A stretch of 12,024 nt of DNA from an uncultured Maritalea sp. (GCA_913055925.1 CAJXLH010000048.1:1-12024), one strand, 5' to 3'; counted from the stretch's first letter, positions 1-6,539 are shown. Numbers and translations: made by a program. Notes: a model not told the origin generated them from the letters alone.

Positions 1-609
1 ACCATTTACAACAAGCTCTTTTTGCATTTCCGCCCGATCACTGATGTGATCAGAGACTATGGTTCACGCCGCGCAGCGGGGCAGCAATTTGAATATGCCA
101 GCATCAACACCCAAAGCTTGGGGCAACTGGTTGAAACAGTGTCCGGCATGTCGATTGCAGACTATTTGTCGGTCAAAATCTGGCAGCCTATGGGCGCGAC
201 CCGCGATGCCAATTGGACAACGGATAATTACGGCAATGTGCTCTCCTTTTGGGGTTTAAACGCCACGGCTCGGGACTTTGCGAAGTTTGGCGTTTTAATC
301 AGCAATCAAGGCGCGGGCGCAGGCAAGCAAATTGTGAGTGCGGATTGGATCGAGCGTGCTACGAACACGTCAGCGCAACATTTGGACCGCGGGCAGATCG
401 ATCAGTATTGGGGTTATGGCTATCAGTGGTGGCTGCCAGAAGGCAGTGCGACAGATTTCGTGGCCATCGGCATTTGGGGGCAGTTCATATATGTTGATCC
501 CGCCAGCAAAACGGTGATCGTGAAGTTTTCGGCTGATCCAGACTTCAAGCGGCATGAGCCAGAAGCCATTGCCGCTTTACGCGCAATTGCGCGAAATTAT
601 CCCCGATAA
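1..609 (+). CDS. Serine hydrolase, class C beta-lactamase-like, 5'-truncated by window
   Basis: The reading frame is open from base 1 to a TAA at 607-609, giving 202 visible residues of a longer protein, so the TTG at base 22 is not the true start. The visible part resembles the C-terminal two thirds of the beta-lactamase/esterase/6-aminohexanoate-dimer hydrolase superfamily. FEYASINTQ (residues 30-38) matches the tyrosine motif (YxN or YxS), with Tyr32 as the likely catalytic tyrosine. It is followed by the typical LVETVSGMSIADYL helix and a WQPMGA turn. GIWGQFIYVDP near the C-terminus corresponds to the KTG/HxG-type strand. The nucleophile motif SxxK lies upstream of the window and cannot be checked. 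Substrate is unknown: a periplasmic esterase, amidase or beta-lactamase-like role are all possible. The family assignment is fairly secure; the function is not. Confidence 0.85.
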   Translation, partial: TIYNKLFLHFRPITDVIRDYGSRRAAGQQFEYASINTQSLGQLVETVSGMSIADYLSVKIWQPMGATRDANWTTDNYGNVLSFWGLNATARDFAKFGVLISNQGAGAGKQIVSADWIERATNTSAQHLDRGQIDQYWGYGYQWWLPEGSATDFVAIGIWGQFIYVDPASKTVIVKFSADPDFKRHEPEAIAALRAIARNYPR

Positions 610-621
610 CAGGCCATAAAT

Positions 622-649
622 GCGGGGAAAGTCAAAAACTTATCCCCGC
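622..649. terminator. Hairpin after serine hydrolase stop, possible terminator
   Basis: GCGGGGA-AAGT (622-632) pairs with ACTT-A-TCCCCGC (638-649) around a CAAAA loop, with a single bulged A at 642. It begins 12 bases after the serine hydrolase stop. No good U-run follows on either strand, so a classic intrinsic terminator is doubtful; it may simply protect a 3' end. Confidence 0.4.
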
Positions 650-682
650 CCTTTCCGCCTGACTTACAATCAAAACACTTCA

Positions 683-838
683 GCCTCCATGCGGTCATCA
701 ACGAAATGGCGGAGGCATTTGAAGGGCAGTTGGCTTTGCCGGTCGCGGCAAGGTCACGCAACGGCAAATGGACCAGTCTGACGCCGAAGATACCCGTCAG
801 CCATTGTTGGGTCTGCACCCAACTGGCGCAAATGCGCC
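683..838. repeat. Series of six consecutive perfect inverted repeats, possible structured RNA
   Basis: In order: GCCTCC/GGAGGC (683-688 with 711-716), TGCCG/CGGCA with a 4-base loop (737-741, 746-750), GGTC/GACC (752-755, 771-774), CTGACG/CGTCAG (778-783, 795-800), TTGGGT/ACCCAA with loop CTGC (807-812, 817-822), and GGCGC/GCGCC with loop AAAT (825-829, 834-838). They do not overlap and follow each other with gaps of 1 to 20 bases. All were read directly. I do not recognise the sequence as tmRNA, 6S, SRP or RNase P RNA, and the strand cannot be assigned. That it is a transcribed RNA is inference. Confidence 0.4.
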
Positions 839-929
839 GCGCACCTTGTTGCAGGAAGGTGTGGATGCGGGGAAGAGGATAGAAGGGTGAGCACCTCGGG
901 TTCGTTCGCTGGCGCGTCAAAAAGCTGTC

Positions 930-994
930 GCACGAGGCGTTTTGCGTCTCACTTTGTTCTTTGCGCTTGTTTCGAGACAATAAATGCCTCGTGC
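930..994 (-). terminator. Long 65-nt hairpin, possible terminator or small RNA
   Basis: GCACGAGGCGTTT (930-942) pairs with AAATGCCTCGTGC (982-994) over 13 positions, with a single G-T wobble if + is transcribed (A-C mismatch on minus). Inside it GTCTC (946-950) pairs with GAGAC (974-978) across a symmetric 3x3 internal loop, leaving a 23-base terminal loop. On the minus strand five T residues follow after a few bases (GACAGCTTTTT), so it could end the transcript of the histidine phosphatase, whose stop lies 63 bases upstream in that direction. The fold is evident; its role is not. Confidence 0.4.
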
Positions 995-1057
995 TTCGCA
1001 TCAAATGATAACCGTTCAGCGGCTTTCGTTCGCTAGCGGGGTTTTGTGCTGCGCAAA

Positions 1058-1624
1058 CTATTTCTCAAAGATTGCGAAGCTCCAATAGTCTTCGCCATTG
1101 GAGGTCGTCTTGCACCACCCACGCCTTTTCAGTTCCCCTCCCAGAACCCGGTTCATAATGCCATGACCAAGCAAAAACGCATCACCTTCGGCCGCCGCCT
1201 TCTCCAGCAAATCGGCACCTTGTGCACCACGACGTTTGGCATCCGAAATCGCTTCGCCGTTTTGAGCAAATCCCACCAGCCAAGCCACACGAAAGATTAT
1301 GCTCCAGGTCAAAGCGCCAAATTTAGGCTGTTGCCAGTTGGTGTGCGGTATCGGCGATTCCACGAACAGTTCGTGCGTCGTTACATCATTTGCAATGCCC
1401 AGTCGCTCACAAGAAGTGCGAGCGCGCCGCAAAGTGGAGGTAAAATGGCGCGAACAGGCCTTTGCGATGGCGATTGCCTCTTCATGCGGCAGGGAGCCAT
1501 TTGCCAGATCACCAACTTCATACTTGGCCAGTACAGGCGCAAAATCGGCTGGCGCAACTTTTTGCTTGCGCAATTCATCCAGATCAAGTTCCGGGCGCCC
1601 GTGGCGCATGAGTATGATTTTCAT
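1058..1624 (-). CDS. Histidine phosphatase family protein (phosphoglycerate mutase-like)
   Basis: A 188-residue protein of the histidine phosphatase superfamily (branch 1). The N-terminal MKIILMRHGRP carries the RHG signature, with His8 as the expected phospho-acceptor. FVESPIPHTNW provides an acidic residue (Glu89) at the usual proton-donor area, and LLGHGIMNR contains the second catalytic histidine (His154). SxLRRA at about 62-69 corresponds to the conserved Ser/Arg segment. The start is set at 1624 because the RHG motif normally lies within the first ten residues. An in-frame upstream ATG at 1684 would add 20 residues encoded across a terminator hairpin and is unlikely. No clear Shine-Dalgarno is visible. 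Substrate is unknown; these enzymes include sugar-phosphate, nucleotide and protein phosphatases. It lies just downstream of the isomerase gene. Confidence 0.85.
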   Translation of the reverse strand: MKIILMRHGRPELDLDELRKQKVAPADFAPVLAKYEVGDLANGSLPHEEAIAIAKACSRHFTSTLRRARTSCERLGIANDVTTHELFVESPIPHTNWQQPKFGALTWSIIFRVAWLVGFAQNGEAISDAKRRGAQGADLLEKAAAEGDAFLLGHGIMNRVLGGELKRRGWCKTTSNGEDYWSFAIFEK

Positions 1625-1630
1625 TGGCCC

Positions 1631-1663
1631 ATAAAAAAGAGTGTCGAAATATCCGACACTCTT
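1631..1663 (-). terminator. Intrinsic terminator after the D-lyxose isomerase-like gene
   Basis: On the minus strand AAGAGTGTCG (1663-1654) pairs perfectly over 10 bp with CGACACTCTT (1646-1637) across a 7-base loop and is followed directly by a run of T (1638-1633). This is a textbook intrinsic terminator located 41 bases past the isomerase stop. It sits only 7 to 13 bases ahead of the histidine phosphatase ATG at 1624, so it also forms that gene's 5' leader. Confidence 0.85.
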
Positions 1664-1703
1664 AGACTTCAAAACAAAAATCAAGCTGACCAGCGGTCGC
1701 GAC

Positions 1704-2390
1704 TTACGCGAAGAACTTGTCGTAATCGCTCACCAGCAAATAAAGCGGATCTTCGTCTTCCTCAATTTGCGAAAAGCGGCCAATTGGGTCGCGGAACACA
1801 TTGTCGGTTTTATCGTCGTTCACCGTGGAGACTTCACCAATCAACACGTCAGCGCCCTCGCCCCAAAATGCGTGCCAGACGCCAGGCATCAGCGTGACGC
1901 TTTCGCCCGGGTCAAGCCGGAGAATTCCACCCGCCGGCAATGTGCGCAATACGCCATCAACCGGCACGGTCACGTCAGCCTTTTCGTCAATCGAACCATC
2001 TTCGGCAGGCGCGAAAAGCTCAAGCGTCAGCGTACCGCCGCCGCGGTTGATGATGTCTTCGGCCTTCACATTATGACGATGCATTGGCGAGATTTGATCC
2101 TTTCGCGAGATCATAATCTTTTCGGCATAAAGCATACCGGTGCCTTTGGTCAGGTCCGCCGCATCGCCATTGCGCGTCGTGAAGAGAAAGAGGCCAAGCT
2201 CATCAAATTTGCCTTGGCCATAGTCGGTGATATCCCACCCCATGCCGGCTTTCACCAGGCCCTTCATATCGTCGGCACGGTCTCTCATTTGACCCGGCGT
2301 CCAATAAGCAAATGGCGGCATGATGTAGCCAAAAGAGCGGATAAATTCATCACCCTGTCGGATGATTTCATTGACTTCAGAACGTTTCAT
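1704..2390 (-). CDS. D-lyxose ketol-isomerase-like cupin protein
   Basis: A 228-residue protein that matches the D-lyxose isomerase family (EC 5.3.1.15; cupin fold), which interconverts D-lyxose and D-xylulose and also acts on D-mannose/D-fructose in characterised members. The N-terminus MKRSEVNEIIRQGDEFIRSFGY and the PPFAYWTP segment (25-32) are typical of the family. Cupin metal ligands are visible as HRH...ED (His104, His106, Glu111) and VWHAFWGE (His173), with GEVSTVNDDKTDN (185-197) closing the barrel. Length is normal for the family. The start at 2390 gives the expected N-terminus and has a weak GGGG upstream. No sugar transporter, kinase or regulator lies beside it, so its physiological sugar cannot be inferred from context. 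Transcribed alone: a promoter candidate lies upstream and an intrinsic terminator downstream. Confidence 0.88.
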   Translation of the reverse strand: MKRSEVNEIIRQGDEFIRSFGYIMPPFAYWTPGQMRDRADDMKGLVKAGMGWDITDYGQGKFDELGLFLFTTRNGDAADLTKGTGMLYAEKIMISRKDQISPMHRHNVKAEDIINRGGGTLTLELFAPAEDGSIDEKADVTVPVDGVLRTLPAGGILRLDPGESVTLMPGVWHAFWGEGADVLIGEVSTVNDDKTDNVFRDPIGRFSQIEEDEDPLYLLVSDYDKFFA

Positions 2391-2420
2391 TGTGTCCCCG
2401 ATTCACAAAATTCGAACCTC

Positions 2421-2449
2421 AAACAAATCCATATTTTTCAATATGTCAA
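2421..2449 (-). promoter_or_regulatory. Candidate promoter and inverted repeat upstream of the isomerase gene
   Basis: On the minus strand a consensus -35 hexamer TTGACA (2449-2444) is followed, at 17 bases, by the weak -10 TTGTTT (2426-2421). Between the two elements is a perfect inverted repeat, CATATT-4-AATATG (2430-2445). This would suit an operator within the promoter, but the cognate regulator is not in the window. The -35 is convincing and the -10 poor. Confidence 0.35.
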
Positions 2450-2534
2450 ACGTTGTACTTGTAAATCCGTTCCGCTGGTTACATTTCGTTACGTCGAACA
2501 TGATTTTGGTCGCCAGCCTGTTGGCGAGTTGGCG

Positions 2535-4298
2535 CTAATGAGCAGCGCCGTTTGCCTTGGCGGTCTGCGCGCAGGTGCCTGGTGCAAGGGCGCAAATTGC
2601 TTGGTACTGCGACAGGAACACATCTCCCGACATATGGTCCAAAAAGTCGGTGCGTTTCAGCTTGTCCATCACCGGCCCCTTCACTTCGGAAAGGTGCAAT
2701 TTGACCCCGAGTGCATCAAGGCGTTCGTTGATTGCCTCAAGGCTTTCAAGTGCGGAAGTGTCGATGGCGTTCACGGCCGGGCACATAAGAACAACGTGCT
2801 TGAGTTGCTTATTGTCCGCCACAAGGTCATAGACGCTATCCTCCAAGAACCGCGCATTGGCGAAATAAAGGCTTTCATCGACACGTAGAGATAGCACTTC
2901 GGGGTGCGTTGTGACGGCGTGACGGTCAATATTGCGGAAGTGTTCGGTCCCCTCCACCAAACCCACAATCGCTGAATGCGGCCGCGATGTCTTGTAAAGG
3001 TGAATGGCGATAGAGGTTACAACGCCAGTGGTGACGCCCAATTCCACGCCCCAAATCAAGGTTACGACCATCGTGGTTGTAACGGCCACAAAGTCAGCTT
3101 TGGAGTAGTTCCAAGTGCGCTTGAGGATCGAAAAATCCACAAGGCTCATTACCGCAACAATAATCGTTGCAGCCAATGTCGCTTTTGGCAGAAAGAACAA
3201 AAGCGGCGTCAAAAACAGTGTCGCAAGTGCTATCCCGACCGCGGTGTATGCGCCAGCCGCAGGTGTTTCAGCGCCTGCATCGAAATTGACAACCGAGCGC
3301 GCAAAACCGCCGGTGACGGGATACCCGCCGCCGATTGCAGAGGCGACATTTGATGCGCCAAGGCCGACTAGTTCCTGATCAGGGTCGATACGTTGACGGC
3401 GCTTAGCGGCCAAGGTTTGCGCGACTGACACCGATTCAACAAACCCAATAATGGAAATCAACGCGGCTGAACCCGCGAGCGAAAAGATGAGATCGAGAGA
3501 AAGTGTTGGTACTTGCAAGCCAGGCAAACCCTGCGGCACATCGCCAACTAACGCAACACCCTGCCCGCCCAAGCCGAGCCCGAACGCAGCGAGAGACGTA
3601 AGTGCTACCGCAAACACTGGTCCGGTTTTGGCGACAATATCTGCCAAACGTTCGCCCAACCCAAAAGACTGCAACAAGGGCTTCAGCCCTTTGCGCACCC
3701 AAAAAAGAAATGCGGTTGCTGTTACGCCAATCACAAGCGTTGGCCAATTTACGTCACCCAGATGGGCTATAATGGATTGGGCCAACTCAAATAGGCTATG
3801 GCCATGCGCATCGATGCCCAAAATGTGTTTGAGTTGGCTTGTGGCAATAATGATGCCTGATGCGGTGATAAAACCCGAGATAACGGGGTGCGAGAGGAAA
3901 TTGGCAATAAAACCAAGTCGCAAAAGCCCCATCACTAAAAGCATCAAGCCAGACAAGAATGCCAATGCAATTGCAGCAACAATATATTCCTCTGTGCCTT
4001 GCAGCGCTAATTTACCAACTGCGGCGGCGGTCATAAGGGAGACCACCGCCACGGGCCCGACCGCAAGGGTTTTACTGGACCCAAACAAGGCATACGCGAC
4101 CAAAGGGAGGATGGAGGCATATAAGCCCATTTGTGGTGGCAAGCCCGCCAACAAGGCATATGCGAGCGATTGCGGGATCAACATGATCGTTACGATGACA
4201 GCCGCGACCAAGTCGCTTGTCAAAGTGTGGCCATTGTACTCACGGCCCCACTCGAAGATGGGCAACGGCTTTAATTTGAAGGGCAATCGCATACGCAT
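2535..4298 (-). CDS. SulP family anion transporter with C-terminal STAS domain
   Basis: 587 residues, the normal size of bacterial SulP (SLC26) transporters. Residues about 28-435 hold the multi-pass membrane domain, beginning with the signature LIPQSLAYALLAGLPPQMGLY (40-60, family consensus near TM1) and including GFVESVSVAQTLA (285-297, with the conserved TM8 glutamate) and GGYPVTGGFARSVVN (324-338). Residues about 465-572 are a STAS domain with the diagnostic AIDTSALESL segment (511-520). Family members carry sulfate, bicarbonate or other anions. It is the last gene of the sulfur operon, 34 bases after the sulfurtransferase stop, so movement of sulfate, sulfite or thiosulfate is a reasonable inference. 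The direction of transport is not evident. The start at 4298 lacks a clear Shine-Dalgarno; an in-frame ATG two codons later (4292) is an equal alternative. Confidence 0.92.
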   Translation of the reverse strand: MRMRLPFKLKPLPIFEWGREYNGHTLTSDLVAAVIVTIMLIPQSLAYALLAGLPPQMGLYASILPLVAYALFGSSKTLAVGPVAVVSLMTAAAVGKLALQGTEEYIVAAIALAFLSGLMLLVMGLLRLGFIANFLSHPVISGFITASGIIIATSQLKHILGIDAHGHSLFELAQSIIAHLGDVNWPTLVIGVTATAFLFWVRKGLKPLLQSFGLGERLADIVAKTGPVFAVALTSLAAFGLGLGGQGVALVGDVPQGLPGLQVPTLSLDLIFSLAGSAALISIIGFVESVSVAQTLAAKRRQRIDPDQELVGLGASNVASAIGGGYPVTGGFARSVVNFDAGAETPAAGAYTAVGIALATLFLTPLLFFLPKATLAATIIVAVMSLVDFSILKRTWNYSKADFVAVTTTMVVTLIWGVELGVTTGVVTSIAIHLYKTSRPHSAIVGLVEGTEHFRNIDRHAVTTHPEVLSLRVDESLYFANARFLEDSVYDLVADNKQLKHVVLMCPAVNAIDTSALESLEAINERLDALGVKLHLSEVKGPVMDKLKRTDFLDHMSGDVFLSQYQAICALAPGTCAQTAKANGAAH

Positions 4299-4332
4299 TA
4301 AACCAGTTTACAAGATAACAGATGTCCGGGGA

Positions 4333-4674
4333 TTAGTTGCCGCGTGCTTCGTTGCTCAATTCCCAAAGGGCATGTGCACGGGCGCCAGAGCGACAAAAGC
4401 CAAGAATTGGCTTAGGCATTTTATCAAATCCGGTGGCGAACTTTTCCACATCGTCACCGCAAGCTTGTCCTGGTCGAATGGGCACATGAAGCGTCTCAAA
4501 CCCAAGTTTTTTCGCTTCACTCGCAAGCTCGTCAAATACAGGCTGATTGCCCTCTTCCATGTCAGGCCGCGCGCAAATCAGAGATTTGATGCCCTGGTCA
4601 GCAAGGTCTTGGAGGTCAGAATAGCCAACTTGGCCAGACACATAGAATTGATTGTCGATCTGCTTGATGTTCAT
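4333..4674 (-). CDS. TIGR01244-type sulfurtransferase (DUF442 / Blh N-domain-like)
   Basis: A 113-residue protein of the cysteine-phosphatase-like fold typical of the TIGR01244 family and of the N-terminal domain of the fused Blh protein. MNIKQIDNQFYVSGQVG is the usual N-terminus, SLICARPDMEEGNQP follows at 31-45, and the active loop CRSGAR (94-99) supplies the catalytic Cys94 and Arg99. In sulfide detoxification these proteins are thought to shuttle persulfide sulfur to or from glutathione, next to the dioxygenase. I chose 4674 because AGGAG lies 6 to 7 bases ahead of it. An in-frame ATG at 4752, one base after the dioxygenase stop, would add 26 basic residues without a clear Shine-Dalgarno. 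Here it is a separate gene, not fused to the MBL domain. Confidence 0.85.
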   Translation of the reverse strand: MNIKQIDNQFYVSGQVGYSDLQDLADQGIKSLICARPDMEEGNQPVFDELASEAKKLGFETLHVPIRPGQACGDDVEKFATGFDKMPKPILGFCRSGARAHALWELSNEARGN

Positions 4675-4753
4675 TTTGCGTCTCCTGTTCGGCGCTTGCT
4701 CATCTCTCGACAAGCCAAGCACCGATTTCAAAAATCTTAGAGCCGATGCCATG

Positions 4754-5650
4754 TTAAAGCTTATTCACCGGCACCTTGAAAAACACGTCACCATGCTCGT
4801 CTTTTGGCGGCATCTGTCCTGCCCGCATATTGACTTGGAGCGATGGTATGATGAGTTTCGGCATGTCCAAAGTTGCGTCCCGCGTTTCGCGCATTTCAAC
4901 AAATTCGTCTTCCGAAATGCCGTCTTTGACGTGGATATTGTGCTCACGCTCTTCAGCAACTGTGGTTTCCCACTCAATGTCACGGCCGTTAGGTCCATAG
5001 TCATGGCACATGAAAAGGCGTGTTTCGTCAGGCAGTTGCAACACGCGTTTTACAGAACGATAAAGCGTGCGTGCATCACCACCAGGGAAGTCAGCCCGTG
5101 CGGACCCGCCATCTGGCATAAACAATGTGTCGCCAACAAAAGCCGCATTTCCAATTGTATGGGTCATACATGCTGGGGTGTGGCCCGGCGTGTGCATAAC
5201 ATAGGCGGTCAAGTTACCGATTTGGTAGTTATCACCGTCCGAGAAAAGCTGATCGAATTGCGAGCCGTCGCGTTGGAATTCGGTGCCTTCGTTAAACACC
5301 TTGCCAAAGACGTCTTGCACAATGGTGATGTTTTCACCAATGCCCAATTTGCCACCAAGTTCAGCCTGAATATAAGGAGCTCCAGACAAATGGTCGGCGT
5401 GTACGTGGGTTTCGATCAGCCATTCAAGTTCAAGTTCATTATCCTTGATGAACTTGATGATTTTATCGGCACCGTCATAAGTGATCCGACCCGCTGCATA
5501 ATCGATATCCATTACAGAATCGACCACCGCGCATTTGTTGCTCGACGGATCTTGTACAACATAAGAGATCGTGTTTGTCGGCTCATCAAAAAATGCCGTG
5601 ACGATGGGTTGAACGTCCATTTGAGGTTCAAAAGGGAGTGGCGCGATCAT
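4754..5650 (-). CDS. blh: MBL-fold persulfide dioxygenase-like protein (Blh/ETHE1 type)
   Basis: A 298-residue metallo-beta-lactamase-fold protein. The metal motif HVHADH is at 82-87, followed by His157 in TPGHTPACMTH, Asp174 in GDTLFMPDGGSARADF, and CHDY with His216. The GDTLF-x-x-D-G-G-S-ARADFPGG segment is characteristic of the persulfide dioxygenase group (ETHE1 and the MBL half of Blh), which oxidises glutathione persulfide to sulfite with Fe(II) and O2. A C-terminal extension of about 60 residues (HNIHVKDGISEDEFVEMRE... ending in VPVNKL) is as expected for bacterial Blh-like proteins. The start at 5650 follows an AGGAAAGG sequence at a somewhat long spacing; Met11 is a weaker alternative. 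Its place between YeeE/YedE genes and a sulfurtransferase, beside a BigR-like regulator, strongly supports the role. The symbol is used by homology to one half of Blh only. Confidence 0.9.
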   Translation of the reverse strand: MIAPLPFEPQMDVQPIVTAFFDEPTNTISYVVQDPSSNKCAVVDSVMDIDYAAGRITYDGADKIIKFIKDNELELEWLIETHVHADHLSGAPYIQAELGGKLGIGENITIVQDVFGKVFNEGTEFQRDGSQFDQLFSDGDNYQIGNLTAYVMHTPGHTPACMTHTIGNAAFVGDTLFMPDGGSARADFPGGDARTLYRSVKRVLQLPDETRLFMCHDYGPNGRDIEWETTVAEEREHNIHVKDGISEDEFVEMRETRDATLDMPKLIIPSLQVNMRAGQMPPKDEHGDVFFKVPVNKL

Positions 5651-5665
5651 TGGGCCGTACCTTTC

Positions 5666-6106
5666 CTAGTTGGTTGTTTTGAGTGTTCTAAAGGCGGCGC
5701 GGCCACGCAAATATTTTGCAAGCGTGATCCCCGCGACCATGGAACCGAAGAAAATGAAGGGATCAGGCAACATCAATCCCAATGCAGGGATGGAGCCGCC
5801 TGGGCAGAAACCTGTGATGCCCCAGCCGATGCCAAATGTTGCAGAACCGAGCACCAATGGCGCGTCGATTTGCTTGGCGGCGGGTAGCGAAAACACATCT
5901 TCGAGAACAGGCTTTGGGCGTTTAAGCACAAAGAAATAGCCAATTGCGGTAACAACAAGTGCCGAAACCATTACCAAGAGAAGGCTTGGGTCCCATGTGC
6001 CGGCAACATCGAAGAAGTTGATGACTTTGGTGGGATTGGCCATGCCGCCAATAGTTATCCCCGTGCCGAAAATCAGGCCTATAATGAATGTCGAAATCAA
6101 ACGCAT
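5666..6106 (-). CDS. Half-size YeeE/YedE (DUF6691) membrane protein, PmpB-like
   Basis: A 146-residue membrane protein beginning MRLISTFIIGLIFGTGITIGG. The GMANPTKVINFFDVAG segment (21-36) and GWGITGFCPGGSIPALG (94-110, with Cys101) are hallmarks of the second half of YeeE/YedE-type sulfur transporters. About four hydrophobic segments are visible. The frame stays open upstream to 6370, but that part reads through the preceding gene in another frame; the start at 6106 gives the family N-terminus and lies 4 bases past the PmpA-like stop, with GGTGGGG ahead. Together with its upstream partner it equals one full YeeE/YedE, a family linked to thiosulfate or sulfide-related uptake. Stop TAG; 15 bases separate it from the dioxygenase start. 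Confidence 0.87.
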   Translation of the reverse strand: MRLISTFIIGLIFGTGITIGGMANPTKVINFFDVAGTWDPSLLLVMVSALVVTAIGYFFVLKRPKPVLEDVFSLPAAKQIDAPLVLGSATFGIGWGITGFCPGGSIPALGLMLPDPFIFFGSMVAGITLAKYLRGRAAFRTLKTTN

Positions 6107-6110
6107 TTGC

Positions 6111-6539
6111 TTACACCCCACCGATAATGTGGCGCACAACAAAGACAGTGATGCCTGTGGTGACCATGAAAATGGCTGTCGCGGTGATTGAACGGAGCGA
6201 CAAACGCGCCATACCGCAAACACCATGACCAGATGTACAGCCAGAACCATAATTGACACCAATGCCAACGATGAAACCGCCAATAATGACTGCCCAAATG
6301 GAAACCGGATTATCAAATGGAACTGGTGCGCCAGTGATGATGGAGACAAGAACAGGTGCAAGAATTGCACCTAGAAGGAAACTGACGCGCCAGTCCCAAT
6401 CCTTTTGAATTGGCGGCAATACGCCGGCCAAAATGCCAGTCATTCCGGCAATTCTGCCGTGGAATGCCATAAGCAAAACTGAAGCCAAACCAATTAGGCT
6501 GCCGCCCAAAATGGCCTCAAATGGTGTGAAACTCGTCAT
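6111..6539 (-). CDS. Half-size YeeE/YedE membrane protein, PmpA-like
   Basis: A 142-residue membrane protein with several hydrophobic helices. FTPFEAILGGSLIGLASVLLM and FHGRIAGMTGILAG (27-39) are typical of the first half of YeeE/YedE. GVNYGSGCTSGHGVCGMARLS (95-113) carries Cys101 and Cys108, the conserved cysteine segment implicated in sulfur-compound passage in this family. It is the first gene of the sulfur operon. The start at 6539 gives the usual N-terminus, with GAGG about 12 bases upstream; an in-frame ATG at 6572 would add 11 residues (MTQHEARSIVV) and reach close to the predicted transcription start. Substrate (thiosulfate, sulfide, persulfide) and direction are inferred from family and context only. 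Confidence 0.87.
   Translation of the reverse strand: MTSFTPFEAILGGSLIGLASVLLMAFHGRIAGMTGILAGVLPPIQKDWDWRVSFLLGAILAPVLVSIITGAPVPFDNPVSIWAVIIGGFIVGIGVNYGSGCTSGHGVCGMARLSLRSITATAIFMVTTGITVFVVRHIIGGV

Larger units (their letters stand above)
610..1057. other. Convergent intergenic region without a convincing gene, rich in inverted repeats
   Basis: These 448 bases separate two genes that converge on each other, so neither gene needs a promoter or leader here. A minus-strand frame is open across 597-1004, but its translation (many Cys, Arg and Trp; no recognisable domain; start inside the hairpin region) reads like a chance frame. On + there are two short open stretches in different frames, about 610-890, which I do not recognise. 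The positive signal is structure: perfect inverted repeats at 683-716, 737-750, 752-774, 778-800, 807-822 and 825-838, plus a long hairpin at 930-994. A structured RNA, a decayed gene and a small repeat element all remain possible. Confidence 0.5.

Noticed and set aside
681..890. tmRNA, SRP RNA, 6S RNA or RNase P RNA in the hairpin-rich gap
   Set aside because: None of the conserved core sequences of these RNAs is visible, and no tRNA-like T-arm with the right geometry was found.
597..1004. Minus-strand open frame of 135 codons in the convergent gap
   Set aside because: The translation lacks any recognisable domain, is rich in Cys, Arg and Trp, overlaps the serine hydrolase end and runs through several hairpins. 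It looks like a chance frame.
610..1057. CRISPR array
   Set aside because: The inverted repeats all differ in sequence; there is no regular direct repeat with spacers.
1046..1897. Plus-strand open frame of 283 codons
   Set aside because: Antisense to the histidine phosphatase and the isomerase 3' end, and it crosses the intrinsic terminator hairpin.
1641..2888. Plus-strand open frame of 415 codons
   Set aside because: It lies antisense to the D-lyxose isomerase and SulP genes, both of which have clear family motifs, and its translation reads like mirrored codon bias.
3451..4740. Plus-strand open frame of 429 codons
   Set aside because: Antisense to the SulP and sulfurtransferase genes, whose motifs are intact; no family features in the translation.
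4652..5887. Plus-strand open frame of 411 codons
   Set aside because: Antisense to the dioxygenase and part of the PmpB-like gene; no domain recognised.
6107..6370. N-terminal extension of the PmpB-like protein
   Set aside because: It is an alternative frame of the PmpA-like gene; the family N-terminus MRLISTFIIG begins at 6106.
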